From contig CAWGXZ010000004.1 in NCBI GenBank assembly GCA_963826695.1, forward strand, positions 930,001 to 994,000: DNA of 64,000 nucleotides, read 5' to 3'. Shown here one piece after another: positions 18,977 through 27,334 of this stretch (positions within the stretch are counted from its first letter, which is position 1; each line of letters begins with the position of its first letter). Origin of the DNA: CAWGXZ01 sp963826695 (lineage in GTDB: Bacteria; Pseudomonadota; Gammaproteobacteria; Burkholderiales; Burkholderiaceae_C). The position numbers and the translations under genes are program-made. The notes below the pieces were generated by a model that was not told the origin of the DNA, did no database searches, and saw only the letters and a list, made by a program, of their open reading frames with translations.

Positions 18977-19971
18977 CCGAGCAGGCGGCGCGGCTCCGCC
19001 AGCCGGTGCGTGCCGTGGCGGAAGCGGTCGAGCGCCGAATCGAATGCAGCGCCGAAGCTCGCAGGGTCGTCGAGCGTGAACGGCAGGCCGGCGGGCGGCG
19101 GCAGCACTTCGGCACAGCCGGCGCAGTCGGCCACCAGCACCGCCGTTCCCGACAGGACCGACTCGACGCCGACCAGCCCGAACGGCTCGTAGCGCGACGC
19201 CAGCACCGTGAAGTCGACGGCGCGGTAGATGTCCTCCATGTCGGTGCGGTAGCCGAGGTAGCGCACGTTCGGCCCCTCGATGTCGATCGGTCGGCCGGCG
19301 ACGACCAGCAGCGTGTCGCTGCCGGCGGAGCCGAAATGCGCGGCCATCTCGGCCAGGCCCTTGCGCCGGTGGCCGGTCGAGGCGAGCAGGAACACCGCTC
19401 GGTCCTCAGGCAGATCGAGCGCCGCACGCAGTGCCCGGCGACGATCCTCTTCGACCGGAGTGAAGCGCTCGCCGTCGACTGGCGGATAGAGCAGGCGGAC
19501 CTTGCCGGCGTCGACGCCGTAATGACGCACGGCGTCGCGCGCAAGGGCGGCCGAATGGGCGACGATCAGCCGTGAGCCGGTCAGGTGCGCGCGCTCGAGG
19601 GCAATCTTCGACCGGTCGCTGCGGCGCATCGGCCGCCCCATCGCCTGCAGGTACGCCAGATGGTTGCTGCCGCTGATCGCAACGTCGGCGGCGCCGGTCT
19701 GGTTGCAGGCAATCAGCGGGAACCAGTCGCCGGCGCGCTTCAGCCGGCACAGACGCCAATCGAACCAGCGATCGCGCAGCTTGGCCGGCAGGCCGAGCAT
19801 CGCCACCGGCACCGGCTCGACCCAGCCGTATTCGGGCAGAGCCGGGTCGAACGACTTGGCCGCGAACACCGGTCGGATGCCGCGCCGGTGCAGGCCGCGC
19901 ACCAGGGTTAGCGCGTAGCGCTCGATACCGCCGCCGTGGCGCAGGTGGTGGTTGCTGAGATAGACCGTCAT
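18910..19971 (-). CDS. Family 4 glycosyltransferase
   Basis: A 353-residue GT-B enzyme. It starts MTVYLSNHHLRHGGGIERYAL, the glycine-rich N-domain entry typical of GT4. The C-domain carries LLASTGHRRKGL and the nucleotide-sugar E-x7-E signature (YEPFGLVGVES). It probably transfers a hexose or heptose in LPS core or capsule assembly. The start at 19971 is preferred because the fold begins at once. It is convergent with and overlaps the GT9 gene, and diverges from the GT2 gene at 20087. Confidence 0.88.
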   Translation of the reverse strand: MTVYLSNHHLRHGGGIERYALTLVRGLHRRGIRPVFAAKSFDPALPEYGWVEPVPVAMLGLPAKLRDRWFDWRLCRLKRAGDWFPLIACNQTGAADVAISGSNHLAYLQAMGRPMRRSDRSKIALERAHLTGSRLIVAHSAALARDAVRHYGVDAGKVRLLYPPVDGERFTPVEEDRRRALRAALDLPEDRAVFLLASTGHRRKGLAEMAAHFGSAGSDTLLVVAGRPIDIEGPNVRYLGYRTDMEDIYRAVDFTVLASRYEPFGLVGVESVLSGTAVLVADCAGCAEVLPPPAGLPFTLDDPASFGAAFDSALDRFRHGTHRLAEPRRLLGYDPSVDAHLDVLLGWAAALDG

Positions 19972-20086
19972 GCGTCCTGCCGTGGCTACTGGGATGGATG
20001 GCGGACCGGGCAGGCTGGCCCGCCCGTGGCGCTGCCTACAATCGGCCGCCTCGAACCGCCGTCTGCCCGACCGATCACTGCGCCCG

Positions 20087-20887
20087 ATGTTGCCACCCGA
20101 GCTGTCGGTCATCGTCATCACCCGCAACGAGGCCCATCACATCGGCGATTGCCTGCGCTCGGTCGCCTTCGCCGACGAATGGGTCGTGCTCGATTCGGGC
20201 AGCACCGACGCCACCGGCGAGATCGCCGCCGCCTTCGGCGCGCGGGTCGAGCGCAGTGCCGACTGGCCGGGTTTCGGCGCGCAGAAGAACCGCGCCCTGA
20301 CGCTGGCGCGCGGCCGCTGGGTGCTCAGCATCGATGCCGACGAGCGGGTCGACGCCCGCCTGGCGGCTTCGATCCGGGCGGCGGTCGACGCCGACCGTGC
20401 AACGCCTTCGGGTATCGACGGCTACACCGTGTCGCGGCTGTCCTGGTTCTGCGGCCAGCCGATGCGCCACGGCGATTGGTATCCCGACCGGGTGCTGCGC
20501 CTGTTCCGCCGCGAGCGAGCGCGTTTTTCCGACGATGCCGTGCACGAACGGGTGCAGGTCGACGGCCGCGTCAGCCGGCTGGCGGGCGAGTTGCTGCACG
20601 ACAGCGTGCCGTCGCTCGACCTCGCGATCGACAAGATGAACCGCTACACCAGTGGCCGCGCCCGCGACCGGCTGGCCCGTGACGGACGCGGCGGGCTGGC
20701 GCGGGCGCTGCTGCACGGCGGCTGGGCGTTCATCCGCGGCTATGCGCTGAAGCGGGGCTTCCTCGACGGCCGGCTCGGCTTCGTGCTGGCACTGCATGTC
20801 GCCGAGACCACCTACTATCGCTACCTCAAGCTGTGGCTGCTGGCCCGTGCCGATGCTCCCGGCAGCTGCCCTTTTCCCCGGCCATGA
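20087..20887 (+). CDS. Family 2 glycosyltransferase, WaaE/KdtX-like
   Basis: A 266-residue GT2 enzyme of the LPS-core beta-glucosyltransferase (WaaE/KdtX) type. Signatures are LSVIVITRNEAHHIGDCLRS, WVVLDSGSTDATGEIA, FGAQKNRAL and the metal-binding LSIDADERV. RVLRLFRRERARF and the C-terminal RGYALKRGFLDGRLGF segment follow; a hydrophobic stretch near the end may associate with the membrane. Its TGA overlaps the proposed tolB ATG. Substrate is assigned by family resemblance only. Confidence 0.87.
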   Translation: MLPPELSVIVITRNEAHHIGDCLRSVAFADEWVVLDSGSTDATGEIAAAFGARVERSADWPGFGAQKNRALTLARGRWVLSIDADERVDARLAASIRAAVDADRATPSGIDGYTVSRLSWFCGQPMRHGDWYPDRVLRLFRRERARFSDDAVHERVQVDGRVSRLAGELLHDSVPSLDLAIDKMNRYTSGRARDRLARDGRGGLARALLHGGWAFIRGYALKRGFLDGRLGFVLALHVAETTYYRYLKLWLLARADAPGSCPFPRP

Positions 20888-22194
20888 CTCAGGAACAGTC
20901 GACCCCGATGACGGCTTGCCCGATCGATCGCCGCCGCTTCGCCGCGGCCGGCGCACTCACCCTGCTCGGGCTGCCTGACGGCGTCCGAGCCCAATTCCGC
21001 GTCGAGATTTCCGGCGTCGGCGCCACCCAGCTGCCGATCGCCATCGCGCGTTTTCGCAACGAGGACAAGGCGGCGCAAACCGTTTCGGCGATCGTCCGTG
21101 CCGACCTGGAGCGCAGCGGCGTGTTCCGCGGCATCGACACCAGCAGCGTGGTCGACGAGATCGCGCAGCCCGCCATGGCCGACTGGCGCGCGCGCGCCGC
21201 CGATGCGCTGCTCGGCGGCTCGGTGACGCCGCTCGCCGACGGGCGCGTCGATGTGCGCTTCAAGTTGTGGGACGTCGTCAAGGGGGTCGAGCTCGGCGGG
21301 AAGAGCAACGCCGTTCTGGCGCCGGACCTGCGGCTTGCCGCGCACCGTATCGCCGATTACGTCTACGAAAGGCTGACCGGCGAGAAGGGCATTTTCTCGA
21401 CCCGGATGGCGTACGTCACACGCGGCGCCGGGCGCTACACGCTGCGCATTGCCGACGCCGACGGCGAGGGCGGCCAGGTGGCGGTGAACAGCCCGGAGCC
21501 GCTGATTTCACCCGCCTGGTCACCCGACGGTCGCGAAGTGGCCTATGTGTCGTTCGAGAGCCAGAAGGCCGTCGTCTACACGCAGGAGGTGCAGAACGGA
21601 CGGCGCCGTGTGGTTGCGAACTTTCGCGGCACCAACAGTGCGCCGGCCTGGTCGCCCGATGGGCAGACACTGGCGGTGTCGCTGTCGCGCGAAGGCGGGT
21701 CGCAACTTTTCCTGCTCGACCGCAACGGCGACAATCTGCGGCGCCTGACGACGAGCAGCGCAATCGACACCGAACCGGTGTTCGCCCCCGACGGTCGGAG
21801 CCTGTATTTCGTCAGCGACCGCGGCGGCAGCCCGCAGATCTACCGCACGCCCTCCTCGGGCGGCTCGGTCGAACGGGTGACCTTCAACGGCAGCTACAAC
21901 ATCAGCCCGTCGATCAGCCCGGATGGCCGCTTGCTTGCCTACATCTCGCGTCAGGGCAGCGCTTTCAAGCTGCATGTCGTCGATTTGCAGGGCGGCACAC
22001 CGCGCGCGCTGACCGACACCACCGATGATGAAAGCCCGAGCTTTGCGCCGAACGGCCGGCTGATCGTTTATGCCACCCGGGCGCAGGGTCGCGACGTGCT
22101 GATGACGACGACCGTCGACGGCCGCATCAAGGCCCGGCTGGTTTCGACCGGCGCCGACGTGCGCGAACCGCAGTGGGGTCCCTACGGCCGCTGA
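20884..22194 (+). CDS. tolB: Tol-Pal system periplasmic beta-propeller TolB
   Basis: TolB binds Pal in the periplasm and is released from it by the TolQRA motor during envelope constriction. The N-domain is FRVEISGVGATQLPIAIARF. A six-bladed propeller follows with repeated SPAWSPDGREVAYVS, APAWSPDGQTLA, FAPDGRSLYFVSD and ISPDGRLLAYIS blades. The ATG at 20884 overlaps the upstream stop (ATGA); the ATG at 20908 is an alternative. Either gives a signal peptide with RRRFAAAG, which resembles a twin-arginine signal, ending near VRAQ. tolQ, tolR and tolA are not in this window. Confidence 0.95.
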   Translation: MTQEQSTPMTACPIDRRRFAAAGALTLLGLPDGVRAQFRVEISGVGATQLPIAIARFRNEDKAAQTVSAIVRADLERSGVFRGIDTSSVVDEIAQPAMADWRARAADALLGGSVTPLADGRVDVRFKLWDVVKGVELGGKSNAVLAPDLRLAAHRIADYVYERLTGEKGIFSTRMAYVTRGAGRYTLRIADADGEGGQVAVNSPEPLISPAWSPDGREVAYVSFESQKAVVYTQEVQNGRRRVVANFRGTNSAPAWSPDGQTLAVSLSREGGSQLFLLDRNGDNLRRLTTSSAIDTEPVFAPDGRSLYFVSDRGGSPQIYRTPSSGGSVERVTFNGSYNISPSISPDGRLLAYISRQGSAFKLHVVDLQGGTPRALTDTTDDESPSFAPNGRLIVYATRAQGRDVLMTTTVDGRIKARLVSTGADVREPQWGPYGR

Positions 22195-22290
22195 GCCTGG
22201 GGCGTCGCAATCGTGACAGCCGGAACTGTTGGGCGAACATCCGCTCTTTCCGGCGACGTTTCTTTTTTAGTTTTCATCGGAGGTTGGGCC

Positions 22291-22848
22291 ATGAAGAAGC
22301 AATCCTGTCACTCGTGGGCGCTCGCTGTTGCGGGCGCCGGACTGCTGCTCGGCGGCTGTGCATCGGGCGTCAAGCTCGACGAGCCGGCGCCGATCGAATC
22401 GCGGGCGCCTGGCGGTTTGTCGTCCGGTATGGGCGGCGCGGGCGGTGCGGGCGGCGCAACGCCGCAGTCCGGCGTCGCCAGCGTCGATCTGTCGAAGTCG
22501 AACAGCGGCGTGAACAGCAACCTGGCGCGGGTCGTGTACTTCGACTACGACAGCTTTGTCGTCAAGGACGAGTTTCGGCCGGTGATCGACAGCCACGCGC
22601 GGCAGCTGACGGGCGACAAGTCGCGCCGTGTTGCCGTCGAAGGCCATACCGACGAGCGCGGCGGCCGCGAATACAACCTGGCGCTCGGCCAGAAGCGCGC
22701 CGAGGCGGTGGCGCGGTCACTGACGCTGCTCGGCGCGAGCGAAGGGCAGATCGAAGCGGTCAGCTTCGGCGAGGAGCGTCCGGCGGCCAACGGCAGCGAC
22801 GAAGGCAGCCGGGCCAAGAACCGGCGTGCGGAGATCATTGCGCGGTGA
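22291..22848 (+). CDS. pal: Peptidoglycan-associated lipoprotein Pal
   Basis: An outer-membrane lipoprotein tethering the outer membrane to peptidoglycan. It is 185 residues. The start is fixed by a CGGAGG ribosome site 8-13 bases upstream. Signal and lipobox are LLLGGC (Cys23). A Gly-rich linker (GGAGGAGGA) follows, then the OmpA/Pal domain: VVYFDYDSFVVKDEF, VEGHTDERGGREYNLALGQKRAEAV and NRRAEII. The Asp and Arg residues that bind diaminopimelate are in the last two segments. The stop overlaps the cpoB start. Confidence 0.97.
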   Translation: MKKQSCHSWALAVAGAGLLLGGCASGVKLDEPAPIESRAPGGLSSGMGGAGGAGGATPQSGVASVDLSKSNSGVNSNLARVVYFDYDSFVVKDEFRPVIDSHARQLTGDKSRRVAVEGHTDERGGREYNLALGQKRAEAVARSLTLLGASEGQIEAVSFGEERPAANGSDEGSRAKNRRAEIIAR

Positions 22849-23642
22849 CCAGGCCCCTGCTCAAGCACCGCCTCCCGGCTGCCATCGCACTCGGCCTGGT
22901 GGCTGCGGTGCTGACCGGCCCGGCGCAGGCCGCGTTGTTCGGCGACGATGAGGCACGCCGGGCGATCCTCGAGTTGCGACAGCGGGTCGACCAGGTGGCC
23001 GAGCAGCAGCGCGGCCGGCAGGCCGAGCAGCAGGCGCAGCTCACCGAGCAGCTGAACCAGCTGCGCCGTGGCCTGCTCGATCTGAGCGGCCAGATCGACA
23101 CATTGCGCGGCGACAACGCCCGGCTTCGGGGCGAAAACGAGCAACTGATGCGCGCGGTTGCCGAGGTCCAACGCCAGCAGCGCGACATCCAGCAGGGCGT
23201 CGAGGAACGCATCCGCAAGGTCGAGCCCCAGCGGGTGAGTGTCGACGGCACGGAGTTCAGCGTCGACCCCGAGGAGAAGCGTCTCTACGAAGCGGCCATG
23301 GCGCCGCTGCGGGCCGGCGACTTCGCCGCAGCATCGACCGCGCTGGCGGCATTCCAGCGGCGCTACCCCAGCAGCGGCTATGCGCAGTCGGTGCTCTTCT
23401 GGCAAGGCAACGCGGCCTACGGCAAGCGGGACTACAAGGAAGCGATTGCCGCCTTTCGTGCGCTGGTCACCGCCGCGCCGGACCATCCGCGTGCGGCCGA
23501 GGCGCTGCTGTCGATCGCCAACTGCCAGATCGAGTTGAAGGACAGCCGCAGCGCGCGCAAGACGCTCGAGGAACTGGTCGCCCGCTATCCGAAGGCCGAA
23601 GCGGCGCTGGCCGCCCGCGAACGTCTGACGACGCTCAAGTGA
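22845..23642 (+). CDS. cpoB: Cell-division coordinator CpoB (YbgF)
   Basis: A periplasmic TolA-binding protein coordinating peptidoglycan synthesis with outer-membrane constriction. It is 265 residues, with a GTG start overlapping the pal stop (GTGA). The signal peptide ends GPAQA-A. Residues about 35-120 form a Gln/Arg/Leu-rich trimerising coiled coil. The C-terminal 120 residues are TPR repeats (LYEAAMAPLRAGDF, YAQSVLFWQGNAAYGKRDY, AEALLSIANCQIELKD). Its TGA overlaps the tcdA GTG. Confidence 0.95.
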   Translation: MTRPLLKHRLPAAIALGLVAAVLTGPAQAALFGDDEARRAILELRQRVDQVAEQQRGRQAEQQAQLTEQLNQLRRGLLDLSGQIDTLRGDNARLRGENEQLMRAVAEVQRQQRDIQQGVEERIRKVEPQRVSVDGTEFSVDPEEKRLYEAAMAPLRAGDFAAASTALAAFQRRYPSSGYAQSVLFWQGNAAYGKRDYKEAIAAFRALVTAAPDHPRAAEALLSIANCQIELKDSRSARKTLEELVARYPKAEAALAARERLTTLK

Positions 23643-24499
23643 GCGTTGCCGAGCAGCCGCTCGACGCCGATCTCGAGCGTCGCTTCGGCGGTCTGCGGCG
23701 ACTCTACGGCGACGCCGTCTATCCGCGCATCCGCCAGGCGCGGATTGCGATCGTCGGCCTCGGCGGCGTCGGTTCCTGGGCTGCCGAGGCGCTGGCGCGC
23801 AGCGGCGTCGCGGCGCTGACGCTGATCGACCTGGACCATGTGGCCGAGTCGAACATCAACCGCCAGGTTCAGGCGATGCAGGCCAGCCTCGGCCAATCCA
23901 AGGCACTGGCGCTGTGCGAGCGCATCGGCGGCATCCATCCGGGCTGCCGCACGGTGCCGGTCGAGGATTTCGTCGGTGATGGCAACTGGCCTGCGCTGCT
24001 CGCCGAGCCGGTCGACGTGGTCATCGATGCCTGCGACCAGTTGCGCGCCAAGGTCGTGCTGGCCGCCTGGGGGCTTTCCACGGGCACGGCGGTCGTTACC
24101 GTGGGCGCCGCCGGCGGCAAGCGTCGGCCGCAGGCCGTGGAGGTCGGGGATCTCGCCGAGACCAGCCACGACCCGCTGCTGGCCGGGCTGCGCCAGCGGT
24201 TGCGCCAGCGCCATGGCGCCGCACGGGTCGGCGCGATCGGTTTGCGCTGCGTCTTCTCGCGCGAGCCGGTGGCGATGCCGTTGCAGCAGCCTGCCGGCGA
24301 GCCGATCGACAGCGGGCTGAACTGCCACGGCTACGGCTCCTCGGTCACCGTGACCGCCACCTTCGGCATGGTGGCCGCAGCCGAGGCCCTGGCGGTGATT
24401 GCCGACGCCGCTTTCCGGTCGCCGCTCGCTCCGCGCCGCACTGCAACGGCGAGCGAACGAGACCACGATACAATGATGGGCTTGCCGAGGGGTCGTTAG
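23639..24499 (+). CDS. tcdA: tRNA threonylcarbamoyladenosine dehydratase
   Basis: An E1-like ATP-dependent enzyme that cyclises t6A37 to ct6A37 in tRNAs reading ANN codons. It is 286 residues. The nucleotide loop is IAIVGLGGVGSWAAEALARSG, followed by LTLIDLDHVAESNINRQ, VVIDACDQLRAKV and the C-terminal GYGSSVTVTATFG. The GTG start overlaps the cpoB stop. The last 10 bases lie inside tRNA-Lys(UUU), and the stop codon is the TAG of the tRNA's own TAGCTC. The C-terminal tail after AAFRSPLAP is probably unstructured. Confidence 0.95.
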   Translation: MSVAEQPLDADLERRFGGLRRLYGDAVYPRIRQARIAIVGLGGVGSWAAEALARSGVAALTLIDLDHVAESNINRQVQAMQASLGQSKALALCERIGGIHPGCRTVPVEDFVGDGNWPALLAEPVDVVIDACDQLRAKVVLAAWGLSTGTAVVTVGAAGGKRRPQAVEVGDLAETSHDPLLAGLRQRLRQRHGAARVGAIGLRCVFSREPVAMPLQQPAGEPIDSGLNCHGYGSSVTVTATFGMVAAAEALAVIADAAFRSPLAPRRTATASERDHDTMMGLPRGR

Positions 24500-24562
24500 C
24501 TCAGTCGGTAGAGCAGCGGACTTTTAATCCGTTGGTCGCGTGTTCGAGTCACGCACGACCCA
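24490..24562 (+). tRNA. tRNA-Lys (anticodon UUU)
   Basis: A complete cloverleaf. Acceptor arm GGGTCGT pairs with ACGACCC. The D-arm is TAGCTCAGTCGGTAGAGC, the anticodon loop is CTTTTAA on a GCGGA/TCCGT stem, and the T-arm contains GTTCGAGTC. The discriminator A is followed by CAC, so CCA is not encoded. The first 10 bases overlap the end of tcdA. Confidence 0.98.
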
Positions 24563-24575
24563 CACCCAGGCATTC

Positions 24576-24651
24576 GGGCTCTTAGCTCAGTTGGTAGAGC
24601 AGCGGACTCTTAATCCGTAGGTCGAGTGTTCGAGTCACTCAGGGCCCACCA
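24576..24651 (+). tRNA. tRNA-Lys (anticodon CUU)
   Basis: A complete cloverleaf 13 bp after the first. Acceptor arm GGGCTCT pairs with AGGGCCC (one G-T pair). The anticodon loop is CTCTTAA on the same GCGGA/TCCGT stem, and the T-arm contains GTTCGAGTC. ACCA is encoded at the 3' end (24648-24651). With its neighbour it gives dedicated readers for AAA and AAG, the usual set in a GC-rich genome. Confidence 0.97.
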
Positions 24652-24727
24652 AAAGACTCTCTGTCGCAGGCCGATGGCAACTTGCCCATCGGCCTGTCGC
24701 AGCATTGCCGTTCTCGAAAGGGCATCC

Positions 24728-25183
24728 ATGGCGACTTCCAGTACCCACTCCATGCGCCGGTCGGCGGCCGCAAGCAATTCGGGCAACAGCGACGATGTCG
24801 GCAAGCTGCTGCTCCGGCTGTCGCTCGGCATCATGATGCTGCTGCACGGCATCGCCAAGGTGATCGGCGGCCCGGGCTTCATCATGGGGCTCGTCACCAA
24901 GGCCGGGCTGCCTTCGTTCGTCGCCTATGGCGTCTACGTCGGCGAGGTGCTGGCGCCCCTGCTGCTGATTGCCGGCCTCTGGACGCGTGCTGCTGCGCTC
25001 GTGGTGGTGGTCAACATGGTCGTCGCCATCGTTCTGGTCCACAGCAGCGAACTGCTGACGCTCGGCAAGACGGGTGGCTGGGCGCTCGAGCTGCAGGGTC
25101 TGTTCCTCACCATGGCGCTGGCCCTGGTCTTCCTCGGCGCGGGCCGCTACAGCGTCGGCGGGGCGAACGGCCGGCTCAACTGA
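24728..25183 (+). CDS. DoxX-family membrane protein
   Basis: A 151-residue inner-membrane protein with four hydrophobic segments (LLLRLSLGIMMLLHGIAKV, LAPLLLIAGLW, AALVVVVNMVVAIVLVH, LFLTMALALVFLGAG). It has the DoxX entry motif LRLSLGIMMLLHGIAK, then VYVGEVLAPLLLIAGLWTR. The family is linked to quinone or thiol redox stress in some bacteria, but no specific reaction is known here. The first 22 residues are Ser-rich and polar. It starts 76 bp after the tRNAs and stands alone. Confidence 0.85.
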   Translation: MATSSTHSMRRSAAASNSGNSDDVGKLLLRLSLGIMMLLHGIAKVIGGPGFIMGLVTKAGLPSFVAYGVYVGEVLAPLLLIAGLWTRAAALVVVVNMVVAIVLVHSSELLTLGKTGGWALELQGLFLTMALALVFLGAGRYSVGGANGRLN

Positions 25184-25323
25184 GTCGCGCCGGTTCGGTC
25201 ACGCAGCATGTGCTGGCTGGCAACCGTTCGCGCGCGTGCTACAACGCCTTCCGGGCGCCGGGCTGCCAAGTTGACGGCGCTCCCGCACCGGCCGATGCCG
25301 GCTTCCGACTGCTGGAGTTCCGC

Positions 25324-25767
25324 ATGCAAAACATGGTCTCGCGTTCGCGTTTCGTTCTGGGCTCGCTGGTGATTGCTGCTGCGGCAGCGGCGGGCTGTGC
25401 GGGGTTGAAGCCGATGCTCGGCATGGATTCATCGGTGAGCCTGAGTGGTGCTCAGGAAGTGCCACCGGTCTCGACCTCTGCCGCCGGAACGATGAAGTAC
25501 GCCGTCGCCTCCGACATGACCCTCAGCGGCACGGTCGAAACGATGGGCATCGTCGGGACGGCCGCCCACATCCACGACGGCGCGATGGGCGTCAATGGCC
25601 CGGTGATCATTCCGCTCAACCGGACATCGTCGAGCAACTGGGCGGTACCGCCGGGAACCCGGCTCACCGAGGCGCAGCACCGCAAGCTCAAGGCCGGCGA
25701 GCTTTATGTCAATGTCCACAGCGACGCCTACAAGGGTGGTGAGATCCGGGCTCAACTGAAGCCGTGA
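25324..25767 (+). CDS. CHRD-domain lipoprotein
   Basis: A 147-residue predicted lipoprotein with signal and lipobox AAAAAGC. The CHRD domain (as in chordin) follows: SLSGAQEVPPVSTSAAGT, GTAAHIHDGAMGVNGPVI, the LNRTSSSNWAVPPGTRLT loop, and YVNVHSDAYKGGEIRAQL at the end. The His residues of AHIH and NVHS are the conserved ones. The cellular role of bacterial CHRD proteins is not established. Starts at ATG 25324 or 25333 are both possible. Confidence 0.85.
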   Translation: MQNMVSRSRFVLGSLVIAAAAAAGCAGLKPMLGMDSSVSLSGAQEVPPVSTSAAGTMKYAVASDMTLSGTVETMGIVGTAAHIHDGAMGVNGPVIIPLNRTSSSNWAVPPGTRLTEAQHRKLKAGELYVNVHSDAYKGGEIRAQLKP

Positions 25768-25825
25768 AGCGCCACGGCGGCCGTTTCGGCGGGCACCGGC
25801 CGCCTCGAGGGTCGTTGCCTCGTGA

Positions 25826-26644
25826 TCAGGTGCCGGCACGCAGGCCGATCCACTCCCGAAGCACTTGATGGGTTCGGGTTGCCGCCTTCGGGGTGGGCAG
25901 CGCATCGAGAATTCCGTCGCCGTCGACGGGTGCGAGCCCCATCGGCGCGGGCTCGATCTGCAGGCGCCCGGCTGCCGCCGCCTCGAAGGCGCGCGCCGCA
26001 CGCGGCATGTGCCAGCCGTGGGTGACGAGCAGCACGTGGCGCACGCCGGCTTCGAGCAGCAGCCGGACGCTTCGATCGGCATTGCCGCGTGTGTCGCGCG
26101 AGCCGTCCTCGATCCAGCGCAGCGGCATCGAGAAGTCGCGTCGGGCGATCGCTGCTGCGACCACGGCTTCGGGCGTCCCGCCGTTCTGACTCCAGCCGAC
26201 GCCGCCGCTGAAGGCCACCGGGCGACCGGTTGCTCGCGCCAGCCATAGTCCGTACTGCAGTCGTTCGAGCGAAGCCCACTCGAGGTTCGGTCCGGCGTAC
26301 TCGGGCGCCCACCGCTGGCGTCCGCCCCCGAGAACGACGATGGCGATCGTGTCGGCGGCGCCTGCCGGACCGGGTTCGCTGCGAAGCGCCTCGATGCGGG
26401 TCGTTGACAGCGGTGGCGGCACGTCGAGCAGGTGCTTTTCCAGCCAGGCCGCTGCAGCGCCGCAGGTGCTGAGCCAGATGAGGGCTGTGCCTGCGGCGAT
26501 GCAGAGTGCGCCGGCGCGCGGCTTGCGGCAGCGCACCCCGGCGCCGAACAGGATCGCCAGCAGGCCCGGTACCGGCGGCAGCAGCAGGGCGGTGATCACC
26601 GGTTTCCACGAGCCCAGTCCCCAAAGTGCGAACAGTGAGTTCAT
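25826..26644 (-). CDS. YdcF-family (DUF218, ElyC/SanA-like) membrane protein
   Basis: A 272-residue protein with two N-terminal membrane segments (about residues 14-36 and 44-62) followed by a periplasmic DUF218 domain: AIVVLGGGRQRWAPEY, RPVAFSGGVGWSQNG, RDTRGNADRSVRLLLEAGV and VLLVTHGWHMPRAARAFE. Relatives such as ElyC and SanA affect peptidoglycan and envelope integrity; the reaction is unknown. ATG 26644 is preferred over an in-frame TTG at 26656. Confidence 0.87.
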   Translation of the reverse strand: MNSLFALWGLGSWKPVITALLLPPVPGLLAILFGAGVRCRKPRAGALCIAAGTALIWLSTCGAAAAWLEKHLLDVPPPLSTTRIEALRSEPGPAGAADTIAIVVLGGGRQRWAPEYAGPNLEWASLERLQYGLWLARATGRPVAFSGGVGWSQNGGTPEAVVAAAIARRDFSMPLRWIEDGSRDTRGNADRSVRLLLEAGVRHVLLVTHGWHMPRAARAFEAAAAGRLQIEPAPMGLAPVDGDGILDALPTPKAATRTHQVLREWIGLRAGT

Positions 26645-26763
26645 CGGCTGCGCCAAGCCTTTCCGAGGACACCGGCGCTGGGGCGCTGGCCACGGCCCCG
26701 TCGGCGGCAGGGTTCTCCCCGGGCGCTCACAATCCGGGCAACCCGAGAACGAGGATCACGACA

Positions 26764-27324
26764 ATGAGTGGAGCGATCGATACGCCGGCAGCAATCGAGA
26801 CCATCACGCTGGGCGGCGGCTGTTTCTGGTGCGTTGAAGCGGTCTACGAGCGCGTCGACGGCGTCACCGCGGTCGAGTCGGGGTATTGCAACGGCCATGT
26901 GCTGAACCCCAGCTACGAGCAGGTTTGCAGCGGACGGACCGGTCATGTCGAAGTGGTTCGAGTCAGCTTCGACCGCAGTCGCATCGATCTGCGCGAAGTG
27001 CTCCAGATCTTCTTCGTGATTCATGACCCGACCACGCTGAACCGGCAGGGCAACGATGTCGGCACCCAGTACCGCTCCGGAATCTACTGGGAGAGCGATG
27101 AACATCGCCGCGTCGCGACGGAGGTGCTGGGCGAACTCGCCGAGCACGCCAGCCGGCGGCCGGTCACCGAGCTGCTGCCGCTGCTGAATTATTCGCGCGC
27201 CGAGGCCTACCACCAGCACTACTTTGCCAATCATCCCGAGCAAGGCTACTGCGCAATGGTCGTGGCGCCGAAGGTGCAAAAGTTCACCCAGACCTTTCGC
27301 GAACGGGTTCGGCAAGTGGCGTGA
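26764..27324 (+). CDS. msrA: Peptide-methionine (S)-S-oxide reductase
   Basis: Repairs methionine-S-sulfoxide in proteins using thioredoxin. It is 186 residues. The catalytic motif GGGCFWCVEAVYERVDGV has its active Cys at residue 20, and the expected SGYCNGH, SGRTGHVEVV, HDPTTLNRQGNDVGTQYRS and HQHYFANHPEQGYC segments follow. The ATG at 26764 is chosen because the upstream in-frame sequence is unlike the family. It converges with pdxH, 10 bp between the stops. Confidence 0.96.
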   Translation: MSGAIDTPAAIETITLGGGCFWCVEAVYERVDGVTAVESGYCNGHVLNPSYEQVCSGRTGHVEVVRVSFDRSRIDLREVLQIFFVIHDPTTLNRQGNDVGTQYRSGIYWESDEHRRVATEVLGELAEHASRRPVTELLPLLNYSRAEAYHQHYFANHPEQGYCAMVVAPKVQKFTQTFRERVRQVA

Positions 27325-27334
27325 TCCGCATTCC

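Noticed and set aside
24490..24651. tRNA-Lys pair as an attachment site for an integrated element.
   Set aside because: No integrase gene or repeated tRNA 3' fragment follows; downstream genes have ordinary composition and spacing.
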